From: Porodaedalea pini | Lineage: Eukaryota > Basidiomycota > Agaricomycetes > Hymenochaetales > Hymenochaetaceae | Direction of reading: 5' to 3' | DNA length: 64,000 nucleotides | Assembly: GCA_002794775.1 (NCBI GenBank) | Contig: NBAY01000004.1 | Location: forward strand, 620,001 to 684,000 | Shown: positions 1-12,476 of the stretch, piece by piece | Numbering within the stretch: position 1 is the first letter of the stretch | Layout of the letters: every line of letters begins with the position of its first letter | Translations under genes and position numbers: made by a program | Notes under the pieces: generated by a model | Databases searched by the model: none | Told to the model about the DNA's origin: nothing | Seen by the model: only the letters and a program-made list of their open reading frames with translations

Positions 1-1963
1 TTCTCAAAATCAACGGGGAGGCATTACTTGAAATACAAGATGACGGAGGTTTCATCAGGTATGAGAATCCCTGCAAAGAACGGCATAAATAAATTCTCAA
101 CGAAGTCTAGCCTCATGCGAGACTATTTCGCCTCGCTCGGCGATTCTGCACACCCAGACTCGTCCGATCCGCGTATGCGCGCTATTACCCGTTTCCAAGA
201 ACTCTTGCTCGTCTCCTTCCGCGAGTTCTCCGTTATCACTGACGAGACTATCCAGTCTGAGCGACGGAAGTTCCGCGGGGAGATCATTCGGAGCATTGAA
301 TCCTTCGCAAAGCGCTCTGCTGTTCGCAGTCTCAAGCGTTCCGGTCGATTCAACAAGGAACAGCTCGGGTTGATATATGACGCGTTGTTCAAGGCGATCT
401 GCGTGTGCCTGCCGTAGTTGACGAGAAGATGCCGGCGATGCTCCTGAACACTGGCATGAGCGAGGAGCAGCACAAGCAGGAGACACGAATAGGGCTGCGC
501 ACGTTCAAGCTTTTCTTGAGCGAGGTGTGCACGTGGGCTCGTGACGATAAAATCATCTCAAACGGGTTCCAGGTAAGAGATCCAGATCTACACAATCTTA
601 TCGTCTAACTTTTCGAAAGGAACGACTTGACCGAGAAGTTGCTGATCATGAAATTATTGACCGTCTATTTTTCTTCTGGGATACTTCATGTCGTGGCTCC
701 TTGTCGCTGCAGGTAAGATTTGTGCTATGATTGTCAGCCTGTTCCATTTTTACGGCTTGCTTCCAGGATATTGTGGACGGTCTGGATGGCGTTATGTTTA
801 ACGACCTGATGGAAAACATCGAATGGTTCTTCCACCTTCATGACAATGACAAGGACGGTTCCTTGACGAAGGATGAGCTATTGAAATTGTCAGAGTCCCT
901 CCTAGTCAGTGTTTCCTGACCTTCTTTCGCATACGATAGCTAACATGCTTGACGTCAGTTCATTTTCCGCTTTGAAGTTGGCGATGCCTACTTGGGTGCT
1001 GTCAGTCGTTTCATGACAAATGCTTTCGAATATGGCGATGCGTTACTCCCAAGAGCTGGAGGTGAAGACGAGTTGGTGACTCCACCTATTGGCAACAATC
1101 AGCCTTATTTGAACCTGGCTACGTAAGTGTGTGCCAACTGTCCATTTCCACCTTTAAATGTCCTTTGTTTTCAGATTTCGGATGGTTGTCCTTGCCGATG
1201 AAATTCTCGAGTCCTTCTTCCAAACCGATTTATCTGCATCTTTCCAACTGGAGAACATCGTGGCCGAGGCGCCCCTTCCTCAGTCGAACAGCGGCTTCCT
1301 TGGTGGTCTTATCTCGAGTATTGTCACCGACGACAACAAGAAGATCTTCAACCGCTTTACGGACGAAATTGGGAAGACGATTGGTAGGCACCAGGTAAGA
1401 ACACAAAGGTCAAAAACCTGGGATATTCTCATTCATTGGGCTTTAGGTTGTTCATAAGCCGACCATCGGTCGGCAAATGCAGCTGCAAGAACCGAAGGCA
1501 CGCGAATCCCTCCTCGTGCCATCGATGCGCCGTTCCTCGTCTCGGTCGAGTCTCACGACGAGCGAGACTGCCGCCTCCCCACCAGCTCTCTCATCTTCAT
1601 CCTCCGCGCCGTCATCGCTCAATGTCACCAAGGAGGCCGCATCTGCACCGGCGGCAGAGCCGCTTTCGCCGCTCCCGCAGATCACGGCCGCAAACGCTGC
1701 GCTGCTTGATCGGCCAGCGTTCGCGATCGACGACGCCAAGGACGAGGATGATGACGAGGGCGATGATAATTTCGGAATTGGTGGCGATGATGACGAGGTT
1801 ATGGACGAAGTCGACGCGTTTTTGGAGGCGCACGATTCTGGACTCACGGCTGCGGATCAGGAGCTTGCTAAAGGTGAAGTTTCTACTCGGGCCGATTAGA
1901 TTGGAGATGTGCCTCACTGACTGTCTGGTTACAGACCTTGCCAAAGCTCCGCCGATGAAATGA
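1..1963 (+). CDS. TBC-domain Rab GTPase-activating protein with EF-hand, C-terminal part (5' end outside window)
   Basis: This is the C-terminal part of a GRAM/TBC/EF-hand RabGAP of the Gyp2/Mdr1 and TBC1D8/9 type, which stimulates GTP hydrolysis on Rab proteins in membrane traffic. Exons read as 1-58, 111-572, 620-712, 767-904, 959-1122, 1175-1394, 1447-1873 and 1935-1963. The first exon (LKINGEALLEIQDDGGF) matches the end of the TBC domain. A canonical 12-residue EF-hand loop, DNDKDGSLTKDE, lies in exon 4. The tail is Ser/Ala-rich and then acidic, and ends APPMK. Exon 2 changes frame near 404-407, where removing one TG of a TGTG repeat would join KAICV to PAVVDEKMPAM; this looks like a 2-nt duplication or a sequence error, and no intron of usable size explains it. 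The family assignment is firm; the exact orthologue (Gyp2 or a TBC1D9-like paralogue) is not settled. Confidence 0.85.
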
Positions 1964-2374
1964 GAAGACTTGAACCTGAGCTCATATCTTTGCACACTCA
2001 TTTGTTTTCGTACCGCTTTCACTTGTAACATTACTGGACTGCAGCTCTCACCAATTAATTATCAGTGGATCTTCGTGTTACAAACTAAACAAAATAAACT
2101 CAGCTACTATTGTGAAGTCCAGAACCGGACGTAAGGACGGCACTGCTCTACTTTTTTCTTGCCTCTCCCCACTTTTCTTAATCAAGTCCTGTCGATTACT
2201 GAACTTGTTCGAAATCCTTCTCGTATTCATCATAATTGCAGATAGCATCATACCGACTCCATACTTTCTATGTTTACAAGCGGTACGTCTTTTTTTTGTT
2301 CATCATCGACCAACAAGTCCTCCGATAGATCTACGTGCCCATTCAAGAAGTCAAGAGAGACAGACTCTGATTAA
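1964..2374. other. Convergent intergenic region
   Basis: About 410 nt lie between the stop codons of the RabGAP gene (+) and the purine biosynthesis gene (-). I see T-rich stretches but no conserved reading frame or RNA gene; both 3' untranslated regions and polyadenylation sites should lie here. Confidence 0.6.
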
Positions 2375-4484
2375 TTAATGATGGAAGAGTCTGAGATTTG
2401 TATGCGCAAAGACAATCCCATGCTCATCTGCCGCCTTGATGCACTCTGCATCCATTACGCTCCCAGACGGCGCGGCAAGATATTTGACCCCGCTCCTACG
2501 TGCACGATGGACGTTGTCTGGGAACGGGAAAAACGCATCGCTCGAGCACGCGACACCCTCGAGCTTCCGCATATGCTCAGCGCGCTCCTCCGCACTCAGC
2601 GAAGCAGGCACCTCCGAAAAGAGTGCCTCCCATTGTGCGCGCTCGCCGCCTTCAAGGTTCTCCCCACCGACGAACAGGTCGATCGCGTTCGCCTTCTCCG
2701 CGCGCTTCACGCCGGCCTTGAACGGCAGCGCGAGCACGCGCGGGTGGTGCCGCAGCCACCAGAGGTCTGCCTTCGTGCCCGCGAGCCGCGTGCAGTGGAT
2801 ACGCGACTGCTGCCCCGCGCCGAGCCCGACGATCGCCCCGCGCAGCGCATACGCGACACTGTTGGACTGCGTGTACTTCAGCGCGAGCGTCGCGACTATC
2901 AGGTCCGTAACAGCTGCCTCTGGGAGCTGTATGGCGCGTATTAAGGTCGTGAATATAGTGATAACAGTGAGTATATGCGCTCGCAGATCTCACCTCTTTG
3001 TTTTTGGTGACGATGTTAGTGAACAAGTTGGCGTCAATCTTCGCATCGTTGCGGCGCTGCTGCATGTAGATTCCATACACCTGGCGGGTCTCGATCGTTC
3101 CCGGCTTGTAGTTCGGATCGATCTGCAGCACGCAGTATTTGCCGCCTTTCTTCTTTCTCAGTACCTCCAACGCCTCAGGTGCATAGCCGGGCGCGATGAC
3201 ACCGTCAGAGACTTCGCGAGAGATGATTCGCGCTGTGGCGAGGTCGCAGGGTGCCGAGAGCGCGATGAAGTCGCCGAACGACGACATACGATCCGCGCCT
3301 AGGCGAGGTTGAACTTCTGAGCAGTGCAGAAAGAAGAAAAAATATCATTACCTCGTGCGCGCGCGTAGGCGCATGCAAGGGGAGTCAGCGGTTCTTTCAA
3401 GTCATCGACACCATAAACTTGCTTCTCCGTGTCATTCAGCTCTATACCGACGGCAGCACCTGCAGGTGAGACATGCTTAAACGACGCGGCAGCGGGAAGC
3501 CCGAGGGCCTCCTGCAGCTCAGATACTAGCGCGTAGGAGTTGAGTGCATCCAAAAGGTTGATATATCCAGGAGAACCCACGAGCGCTGGATTACATTCAA
3601 ATTAAGAGCGGTATCAAAACTTAGTTAAACTCAAGACATACCCTTGAAGGGCAACTCTCCCTCTTTAACATATGCCTGCGCAGGTGTCTGGTGCGGGTTC
3701 GCGCCATACCGGAGCGGAACGCGCTGTACAGGACCTACTAGGCCCTCCCCAGGACTCGCATACTGTTCGCGGAAGTATCCCCCGATCGCCTCATCGTACG
3801 CTGCCGTCATTTCAAATGCCTTGAGCGCAAGCCGACTCCGCAGTGCCTGGCCTCCAGACGCGTCCAGGGCGGTTCCGGCAGCGAGTGCATCGAGGAACGG
3901 CGCATAATCTTGCGGGTCGGAGAGCACCACGACACGCGCGTGGTTCTTCGCCGCCGCGCGAAGGAGTGTCACACCTCCAATATCAATCTCCTCGACTGCG
4001 CCTGCGAGAGTGCAGTTAGGCGCGGCAATTGTCGCAGCGAAGGGGTAGAGGTTGCAGACAACGATCGAGATGGATGCGATGCCCTGTGCGGCGAGATCCT
4101 GCTCGTCAGAAGGGATGGATCGCGCGAGGATGCCTTGAGAGTAGGTGAAGTTGATGATTTGTATGAGAGTCAGAAACTGAATGAACGATCGGATGAATGA
4201 TGGTTGTATGCGCACCGCCGTGAACTGCAGGATGAAGCGTCTTCACGCGCCCGCCGAGCATTTCGGGCGCCTTGGTGATGTCCGATACATCCCTGTCCGT
4301 TCATCTGAGCTATGAGTAACTTGTATGCTATGAGGACCTACCTGATAGGAATCTTGGCATCCCGGATCTTCTTTGCTGTTCCTCCAGAACCAAGAAGCTG
4401 CACGCCCGCCTTCTGGAGGCCCTCCGCGAGCTCAAGGAGGCCTGTCTTGTCGTATACAGACAGCAAGGCTGCATGGCTCGCCAT
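2375..4484 (-). CDS. ADE17: Bifunctional AICAR transformylase / IMP cyclohydrolase (ATIC)
   Basis: The enzyme carries out the last two steps of de novo purine synthesis: formylation of AICAR with 10-formyl-THF, then cyclisation to IMP. Six exons on the minus strand read as 4484-4342, 4292-4216, 4133-3642, 3585-3352, 3298-2994 and 2917-2375, giving about 597 residues, the usual family length. The N-terminal cyclohydrolase (MGS-like) domain starts [18 protein letters not shown] and has [11 protein letters not shown] and [14 protein letters not shown]. The transformylase domain has [26 protein letters not shown] and [14 protein letters not shown], followed by [15 protein letters not shown] and [17 protein letters not shown] at the C terminus. 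I chose the start at 4484 because it gives the normal N terminus. An upstream ATG at 4545 begins a short peptide that does not splice in frame with exon 1 by a simple GT-AG intron, so it is probably leader sequence. Confidence 0.95.
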
Positions 4485-4602
4485 TAAAAAGCTATATCTC
4501 CGCATATATACGCATATACTCACCGATGGGTGCTTGGGACGCCATGATGTAGATCCGAGTCTGAGCGTTGCTCTAAAGTTTTTAGACCGCTAGATTACAG
4601 AG

Positions 4603-4630
4603 CACGTGATGATATCATCTTTGACGCGTC
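4603..4630. promoter_or_regulatory. E-box (CACGTGA) plus GACGCGTC palindrome upstream of ATIC
   Basis: CACGTGA lies at 4603-4609 and the 8-nt palindrome GACGCGTC at 4623-4630, about 120-145 nt upstream of the ATIC start. CACGTG is the core site of bHLH factors such as Cbf1, and ACGCGT is the MluI cell-cycle box bound by MBF in yeasts. Binding here is inferred only from sequence and from the recurrence of the same pair at other promoters in the window. Confidence 0.4.
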
Positions 4631-4817
4631 TCGGAGTTTCAAATGTGATCGGCGTGTATGGCTATATTATTTCGTGCATACAAAGGGCGCAAGAACAGTA
4701 TAAAACACGTCCTAATTGATAATGAAGAATACAAGGGAGATTTCGGAGTGATGGTGCGATTTGAGTCGGCATATCAGACTTGAGAGCTACTGACCAAACG
4801 GGAAGAACAAGCGGAAA

Positions 4818-5831
4818 TCAGAACTCCTTTTTCACTTGGTCTTTCCGAGCTTCCTCCCCAGAAACATCCACGGTCTGCCCTGGATATTTGGCCTTCTTCT
4901 CGATTTCTGAGGCCCAGAGTGCAGCACCAACAGTAGAGGTGAAAGTAAAGAAGATAGAGGCGAGAGGAATGAGGTTCATAACCATCGCCATCGTTCCAAA
5001 TCTATCAAAGATTCAAGCATGTTCACTTCAAGCGCAGTTGGAATTATAGTGAGAAACGTACGCGATGTATCCGCCTTTGTTTTCCTTTATGTATGAATCC
5101 CGTCTGGAATCGTCGAAGTCCTTAAGTTGAAAATACCGTGCGTGGTAGCTAGGCGCAGTTTTCCGGCCTTGAAGAACGAGGAAGACAGCCGTTCCAACGA
5201 AGGGAATTAAGTTGAGAGGAAGCATGGCCAAGTACTCTGCGATGCCGGCAGGGGAGAATCTTAATGAAAGATCAAACACTAATCTTTTGGTTCTGATAAA
5301 CGCAGACACTCACTTCTGCAGCGGCTTTGTGATCAACTTTCCGAGCTTCTTTGCGCCGTCAGACCTCTTGCCCGGGTTCAGCTCCCTACCCTGAGAGACG
5401 AGCGCATCCTGGCCTTCGCAGACGAGAGTCGCGTCGAAGATGTCGTACAGGGCATGCTCAAGGAGGAAGGAACGGGCGAGCGTGTTGATGATGACAGAGG
5501 ACTCAGAGAGAACGAGCAGGGCGGCACTGATGGGACCCGCGAATGGACCATCGGTGAACGACAGGATGGCTGCCTGCGGAAGGTAGGTGAAGATGAACAT
5601 GGGTACTAACACGCCGATGCTGAGGGCGAGGCATGGCAGGATGCGAGACAAGACAGGGGGCCATAAAGACGGATGACGAGCGAGGTAGAGGACGCCGAGT
5701 GGTGGGTAGAGGTAGGAGCGGGAGTAGAGTGCCTGCTTGGATTCTTGCGCGACATGTACGGCACGCTCTCGAGCAACATCGACGGCAGAGGACATGACTG
5801 GTGGGCGACGGGGAAAGGTATAAACTGGCAT
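4818..5831 (-). CDS. EI24/RRT8-like multi-pass membrane protein
   Basis: The product is related to the yeast outer-spore-wall/lipid-droplet proteins Rrt8, Lds1 and Lds2 and to the EI24 (CysZ-like) family. Three exons, 5831-5314, 5259-5062 and 5001-4818, give 299 residues. Several hydrophobic helices are visible: VLSRILPCLALSIGVLVPMF, ISAALLVLSESSVIINTLA and LAMLPLNLIPFVGTAVFLVL. The stretch LPLNLIPFVGTAVFLVLQGR followed by HARYFQLK is the hallmark of the Rrt8 group. Exon 3 adds a last hydrophobic segment and a charged tail ending KKEF. The first in-frame ATG is at 5831 (MPVYTFPRR); a second at 5795 (MSSAVDV) is equally plausible. The biochemical role in basidiomycetes is unknown; a role in membrane or lipid-droplet organisation is inference from the yeast relatives. 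Confidence 0.8.
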
Positions 5832-6443
5832 ATTTAGTTGATGGCTTTTGTAGCTGTTCGCAATACTAGTGCCGCACACCGGTGACGACGTCGGAGTTCC
5901 AGGATGAGGTCATTCATTTTGAACAACCACGTGAGCATAAATTCCCAGAAAAGACTAAATTTCATGCATGTCAACATTAATTGACCCCTGCGGAACAAAC
6001 TGGCGAAAGAAAGAAAAGGAAAATAATAATAATAATAATCAAAGTTTTGGTGGCAGTCGAATATCAATGCAAACGACCCAAATCAAGCAACGAATTTCCC
6101 ATTAGTCGATCTTGACGCGACTTCACGCTCGGGAATCGAACCCCAATCGTATAACAGCATTTTTTTTTTCAATAATAGCCTATGTGTTATCCGTTAGTGA
6201 GTATTGACTTCCTTACTGGCATTGATATTTTTAAGGCTATGTACCAACATTTTGGCGTCCTTCATGCTCGTTTTCTACTTGCTAAAAGCCATTTCTGAGT
6301 AGCGTTTGGAGGAAAAACTATAAGGCTTATGGGACGGTAAACAGTCGACGGCCAATTCTCTGCGGCACTTACCTACCGAGTTAGTGACACATTGCTCTTC
6401 CAAGTGCGTGCATGCCTAATGTCCTATCAAACCATTCCTAACA
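5832..6443. other. Intergenic region with E-box and AAT microsatellite
   Basis: About 600 nt hold no convincing gene. A CACGTGA E-box lies at 5928-5934, roughly 100 nt upstream of the EI24-like gene. A short AAT/AAC-type microsatellite is seen near 6023-6040. An isolated tRNA B-box-like sequence occurs near 6130 on the minus strand, but no tRNA can be folded around it. Confidence 0.5.
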
Positions 6444-7775
6444 TCAGCAAAACCTAAATTCGAAGTGCAGTTCAGTGTGCATATGCACTTCACAATGTCT
6501 AAATACCCACTTTTCGTTATGCACCCAGTGAAGTTCTTCGTTTTCTCCTGGCCGTACCACTTGAAGGAGCTCAAGTGTTCGTCTCTCTCCCTTGCCCTTC
6601 CTTTGAAGCTTCGGGCTATGCCTTCAAACTCCTTTGGCAAGTTCCAAGTACTAGTCTCCATGCGCGCGATGCGCAGCTGAGAACATGCACGACAGCAGGT
6701 GCACGAAATGTCTCTTTCTCTGCGTGAAGACGTGTAACGACCAGGGTCTGACTTCGAGTGCGCATGTCGCGAAAGCGAGATTAGTTTCGATTTCTGACTC
6801 CGACTTGGCGTCATGCGCGACGTGCAGCGTGAGACCCGACATTTTCGGTATCGTACATGACTGTTCCAGATCGAAGAACGGCATGCGCCGCACCTGGATC
6901 AAGGTAGGACCATAGATGGGAAGAAAAGTGAACGCAGTGCACTTTGAAGCCAAGTCCGAAGGAAGATCGAGAAAAGCACGCATTAGCGCAGCGTCGAATT
7001 TCCACATTTTTTGCAAGCAGTCTTCGTTCAGCCACTCCACTGAGGTCTTGGACTCTGGATCTCTTTAATTTCTAGTGCGTCACTCGCAACTTCCCATACA
7101 GTCGAGTAGGCATCGCGCACGATCCATCCTTCGGTGTCCTCGTCCGGCCCCGCCGACGCATAGAAGCACGGTCCGATGTCGCTATACAGCACAGAGAACT
7201 AATCATCGTTATATCTCGGTGTCTGTGGTGGAGGTGCGCCCTAACTTGAGGGGAAGGAAGGTAAGGCTACGCGCGGAGCGAGTACCCAGTGCATCTTGCT
7301 CATCATACGGTGTGCGTAGCCTTTCCCTCGGTTCTCTGGTGGTGTGAATACGGCGGCAATCCCGTATCCGAAAACCTCTTCTGTTGTGTCTGCATTCGGT
7401 TTCTTGATGACGGCTCTGCGGCAATATCTAGATGAATGTAAGTCATAATAGGCATATATATCACGCTCGCAATGTTTGCATGAACTACAGCTCACGTTAA
7501 GCAAGAACATTTGAAGCCAACGACATTGGATTATTCCAGGAAGCCAGCACCCTAACATATTATCACCATGTCAGTGTCATCGCAACGTAGCTCGTCCATC
7601 TGAAGTCTTGAGTTTCCCATCACGAGCATGTTCGACGGTTCGTTGTTCTTCGGATGAGATATTCCTGCGGGGTAAAGTCTCTGGCCCAGTACGTAGAGGC
7701 CCGCTTTCTCGCCTCTAAAGTCTGTTCCTTTGTAGCGAGGAATAGCGATAGCGAGGACAAATCTGTGGATACCAT
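6444..7775 (-). pseudogene. LYC1-like GNAT N-acetyltransferase, disrupted by multiple frameshifts
   Basis: Conserved blocks of the fungal Lyc1-like (lysine N6-acetyltransferase) family appear in the right order on the minus strand. They are DLSSLSLFLATKEQTLEARK near the start at 7775; SEEQRTVEHARDGKLKT; VLASWNNPMSL; GFKCSCLTYCRRAV; the acetyl-CoA-binding block FTPPENRGKGYAHRMM; SVLYSDIGPCFY with GWIVRDAYSTVW; WLNEDCLQKMWKFD; TRLHAEKETFRAPAVVHVL; WNLPKEFEGIARSFKG; RDEHLSSFKWYGQ; and HWVHNEKWVF. Neighbouring blocks lie in different frames without room for introns between several of them: I count at least five unexplained frame changes and one in-frame stop. The gene is either a young pseudogene or lies in a stretch of poor sequence. 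Some boundaries, such as the intron inside FKCSCLT/YCRRAV, still look like normal introns. Confidence 0.75.
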
Positions 7776-8207
7776 CGTGGTTCGTTTGAGGAGCTTGAAT
7801 TTTTGATTCTTTGGGTTCGGCAGGACGCTTCTATCAATGTCGAGTGAATAAAATGCTCGATCACAGTTACAGCAAGTCACGCTAGCTAGTTGAGTGCGAA
7901 CAAACAAAACATTATTTCAATCATTTACGAACGTACCCACCCCTCCGAATTTCTAGACATGCCCTCCTTCCCACTTGTCAGCCTGCATCCATTTCTCATG
8001 AACAACTCGAAACAAGCCTAACGGTTGCGGCTCTGACACTTTTCATCTGCACATATTCAGAATAGTATTTCACTTCCAAAAAGATACCTGAACTCGAGAG
8101 CAAGGGAGAGTGGTTCTTCAAGTCTCAGAAATATCCAATAATAGAGCAACTGGATAGCTGGGTTGAAGAACTTTTATACGAGCCTGCAAAGGGATGTCCG
8201 GGCCGGT
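7776..8207. other. Intergenic region
   Basis: About 430 nt between the Lyc1-like pseudogene (its promoter side) and the 3' end of the EngB-like gene. No conserved reading frame, RNA gene or repeat is recognisable. Confidence 0.5.
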
Positions 8208-9192
8208 TCACCACTCCGCACAGGCCATAGAGATCGCAAGCCTCGCCGCCATTACGCCAAAGTTTAAGTCGAGGCTCGGATTCACAGCAGCCAAAATGGG
8301 CGACGCAGCATTCGGCGCGAGTTTCTTGACCTCTTGATGAAGTTGTTTTTGCGCCTCCTCGCCGTCTTTCAGACGATCGAGCTTAGTGAAAATGGGTTGG
8401 AGGACGGGAACATGCGCTGGTTCGTCCTCCGAAGAAGCGGAAGCACGAGCAAAGAGACGAGCACTGATGTCTTCGAGCATAGCACGGTCGTAATCGGTCA
8501 CGCCGTGAGGTGCGTTGATGAGTATGAAGATCCCGCGGAGCCTGTATGGAACTGAGATGCAAGGCATCGACAAGAAGAGGACTAAGACGCACTCTTTTCG
8601 ATTATCGATATAGTAGTCCCAGAGTGTGCCCCAATCTGTGCGACCGCGTGCTCCGTAGCCCGGCGAGTCGACAAGTACAAGGCCCCAGGCTCGCGGCCGA
8701 CGCGAAAGAAGTTGAGAGCACGCGTCCGGCCCTGTCATTCAGGGTGTTCATTTCTTGCACAGCTTTCAAGTAGAAGAGAGTAGGAAGTAGAAAAAACGCA
8801 CGGCTTTCTTACTCGTATTGACGAGATTTGCGCGGCCCATGATGGCGTTCAGGAATGTCGACTTGCCCACATTCGCTCTGCCTCCAGAGACGGCACGTTT
8901 AGTCCGGCTTAGTGAAACGGAGTAGAAATCCATTTCTCACCAGCTACGATGACCTAGAACAAGCATGCGTAAGTCGCAGATATAAAAGCTTGAGAATCGG
9001 AGAGCACGCACCTCGGGCAGGCCGTTGAGTCTCGGAATAGAGTCCGGAGAAGAGGCTGCTGCGAGAAAAGTAGCTGCATTGGCATCTTTGAATGCATTCT
9101 GAAGTAATCTAGCCTTCGAAGACAGCGTCCTAGAAGAGAAACAGCAAGGAGTCCGTAGAGTGTATCGTAAGGGAGGTTATAAAAACTTACAT
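8208..9192 (-). CDS. EngB/YihA-type P-loop GTPase, probably mitochondrial
   Basis: A TRAFAC-class GTPase of the EngB/YihA family; bacterial members act in ribosome assembly and fungal ones are predicted to work on mitochondrial ribosomes. Exons on the minus strand: 9129-9012, a 13-nt microexon 8953-8941, 8881-8802, 8731-8593 and 8541-8208, plus a tiny 5' exon ending at 9191. G1 is GRANVGKST, the G2 region follows SKKAGRTRALNFFRVG, G3 is DSPGYG, and the G4 motif is TKLD. Exon 2 contains no usable ATG. The best start is an AT at 9192-9191 joined by splicing to G at 9129, so the start codon would be split by the first intron. Between REPGAL and VLVDSPGYG, near 8670, one nucleotide appears to be missing, so the frame breaks in the middle of a conserved block; sequencing error or recent mutation are both possible. 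Confidence 0.75.
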
Positions 9193-9306
9193 ATAACAGA
9201 AAGGAAGATCGACGACTAAGACGCGGCACCGAATTCTTACATCGACCACACGCACAGTGCGGCAGCCTCCCGCATACACACTTTCGTCTCGTGTGTACGG
9301 GAACCA

Positions 9307-10865
<1,559 letters not shown>

Positions 10866-11042
10866 TCCGTTGTGTCTTTTCAATTCTTGTACTTTCCTGC
10901 TATCCTGGGCCTAGGTAGAATTTGTATCATTCTCTTCTTGCTTATTGTTCTGTCATGCCTTTTTGTATCCATATTCATAGAAATCTACTCGAATCCGTCT
11001 TGTACGCGATCTTGGTCAAGAATGATGTATTGTCAAACAAAC

Positions 11043-12425
11043 TTATATCCGGTCATGACAGATTCGGGGTCCACCGCTTATTTGTCCCCGTTCTTCTTGC
11101 ATCTTCGCCCGCTCCGCCATGAGGTCTGCTCCCCACTGCTGGATCTCCGGATGTCTTAGTTTGGGGACGCTACTCTTGAAGAAGACGCCGAGCTGCCGTT
11201 CTTCGTGCCGGCGCTCGTATTCTAGTGCTAGTAAATGAGAAATCATATTTCATCAGAGTTTTGAAAAGGTCAAAGGAGAACATGCAGATCGAGAAGATTA
11301 CTCTACCTTGGGATGCCATCTCGAATCGATCAAGGTCTGTCAGTTATCTCAGCATAAACCGTTGAACTCGATTCTTCGGAGAAAGAATCCATCTACCCTT
11401 GACAAATCTTGCTTCGGCGGACTCTCCCTCTTCATATTCCTGGGGAAAGACCATACATATTTTAGTGCTTAGCATGTCAAATAACTAGAGAACAGGGAGA
11501 CAGAGTCGGGCGGAAAGCAGAGCTGGAGAACTTGTTTTGAAACAAAAAAGTACGAACTTTCCATAGCGCCTCGATGCGGAGAGCAGCGGGACTACCATGC
11601 AGCATGACGTGCATAAAGTTATGCATAGCTTCCTAGATAGTGTGTCAAGCCCCTAAAGTATAGATATAAGTTTTCAATTCGCCTCTTACTGCCTCAAGCC
11701 TCTGCTTCTCTGCCTTAGGGATGCCTTCACGTGGTGCAATATCTCCGACTGCACCATTATAAGTCAGAATATGCGTAATAGCACAATTGACCGGTTATCA
11801 AGGTCTGACCTTGCGCTTCTGCCAAATCGTGCACGAGACACATCAAGACGCATCTTGAAACCGTAGGCTCAGCCGGAAATGCTTACGGGAGTAAATAAAA
11901 GCATATAGCTTACTTAGTTGTGTCTAAAGTAGTATCGGAGGAGCACATGGCAAGAATAGCCATCCGGTACATATGGTCTGAGATACTGGCTAATGATGAG
12001 GCCAGTAGTCAGCAAGCAAGTATTGGAGAATGTATACCTCTCCGGGTCCGAGATCTACGAAAGTGCATAGATGTTTTCATTCTTAGTATCGCAGACATGT
12101 CTAATTTGTAGCTTACCTTATGGTCGACCCAACCAGTCCGTTTCTGCGTCTTCCATTATATTATTATTGGAAATGAAGATTTTAAAACACGAAATGCGAC
12201 AAGACAAAGTAAGCAAACCTTCAATCGCTCTAATACATGAAAGAAAGCGAGCCTATCCTCCGAAGCGCTCCCCGAAGATTGATAGAGCGGTGGGAAAGTA
12301 CGCTTCAGCGAAGAAGCCACTGTATGGACGGAGGATCCTGACATAGTTAACCTGATCAAAGGGCGGGAAGTTTGCTGGCTGCTTCGAGCCGGTGAAAGTA
12401 TTGGTAGAGAAAGAACAGCAAGCAT
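11043..12425 (-). CDS. HD-domain 5'-deoxynucleotidase, HDDC2/YfbR type
   Basis: The protein matches the HDDC2 / yeast Ygl101w-Ybr242w family of metal-dependent HD phosphohydrolases that dephosphorylate (deoxy)nucleoside monophosphates. About nine exons can be joined. Exon 1 (12425-12219) ends LAFFHVLERLK; then TQKRTGWVDHK; a 17-nt microexon at 12054-12038 (ISDPE plus part of a Ser); SISDHMYRMAILAM with the first metal-binding His; KCVLMCLVHDLAEAQ with the HD dyad; VGDIAPREGIPKAEK; an exon on IEALWK; EYEEGESAEARFVK; DLDRFEMASQ; and the last exon ALEYERRHEERQLGVFFKSS to the stop at 11043. The first 27 residues (MLAVLSLPILSPARSS onward) are hydrophobic and basic, like an organelle presequence; an internal ATG at 12344 would give the shorter cytosolic form. 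The 3' ends of this gene and Swd3 converge. Confidence 0.88.
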
Positions 12426-12476
12426 TGGAAGATTGTCAGTGGCACTTCTTATCCTCTAACTCCCACCATCCCCATC

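Noticed and set aside
400..425. Programmed ribosomal frameshifting in the RabGAP or EngB genes
   Set aside because: No slippery heptamer or following stem-loop is visible; small indels in the sequence explain the data better.
1452..2031. Long frames antisense to the RabGAP tail
   Set aside because: They mirror a Ser/Ala/Asp-rich coding region with strong base bias and show no motif.
6105..6160. tRNA-like T-arm (GGTTCGATTCC on the minus strand)
   Set aside because: It fits a pol III B box, but no A box, anticodon arm or acceptor stem can be built within tRNA distance, even allowing an intron.
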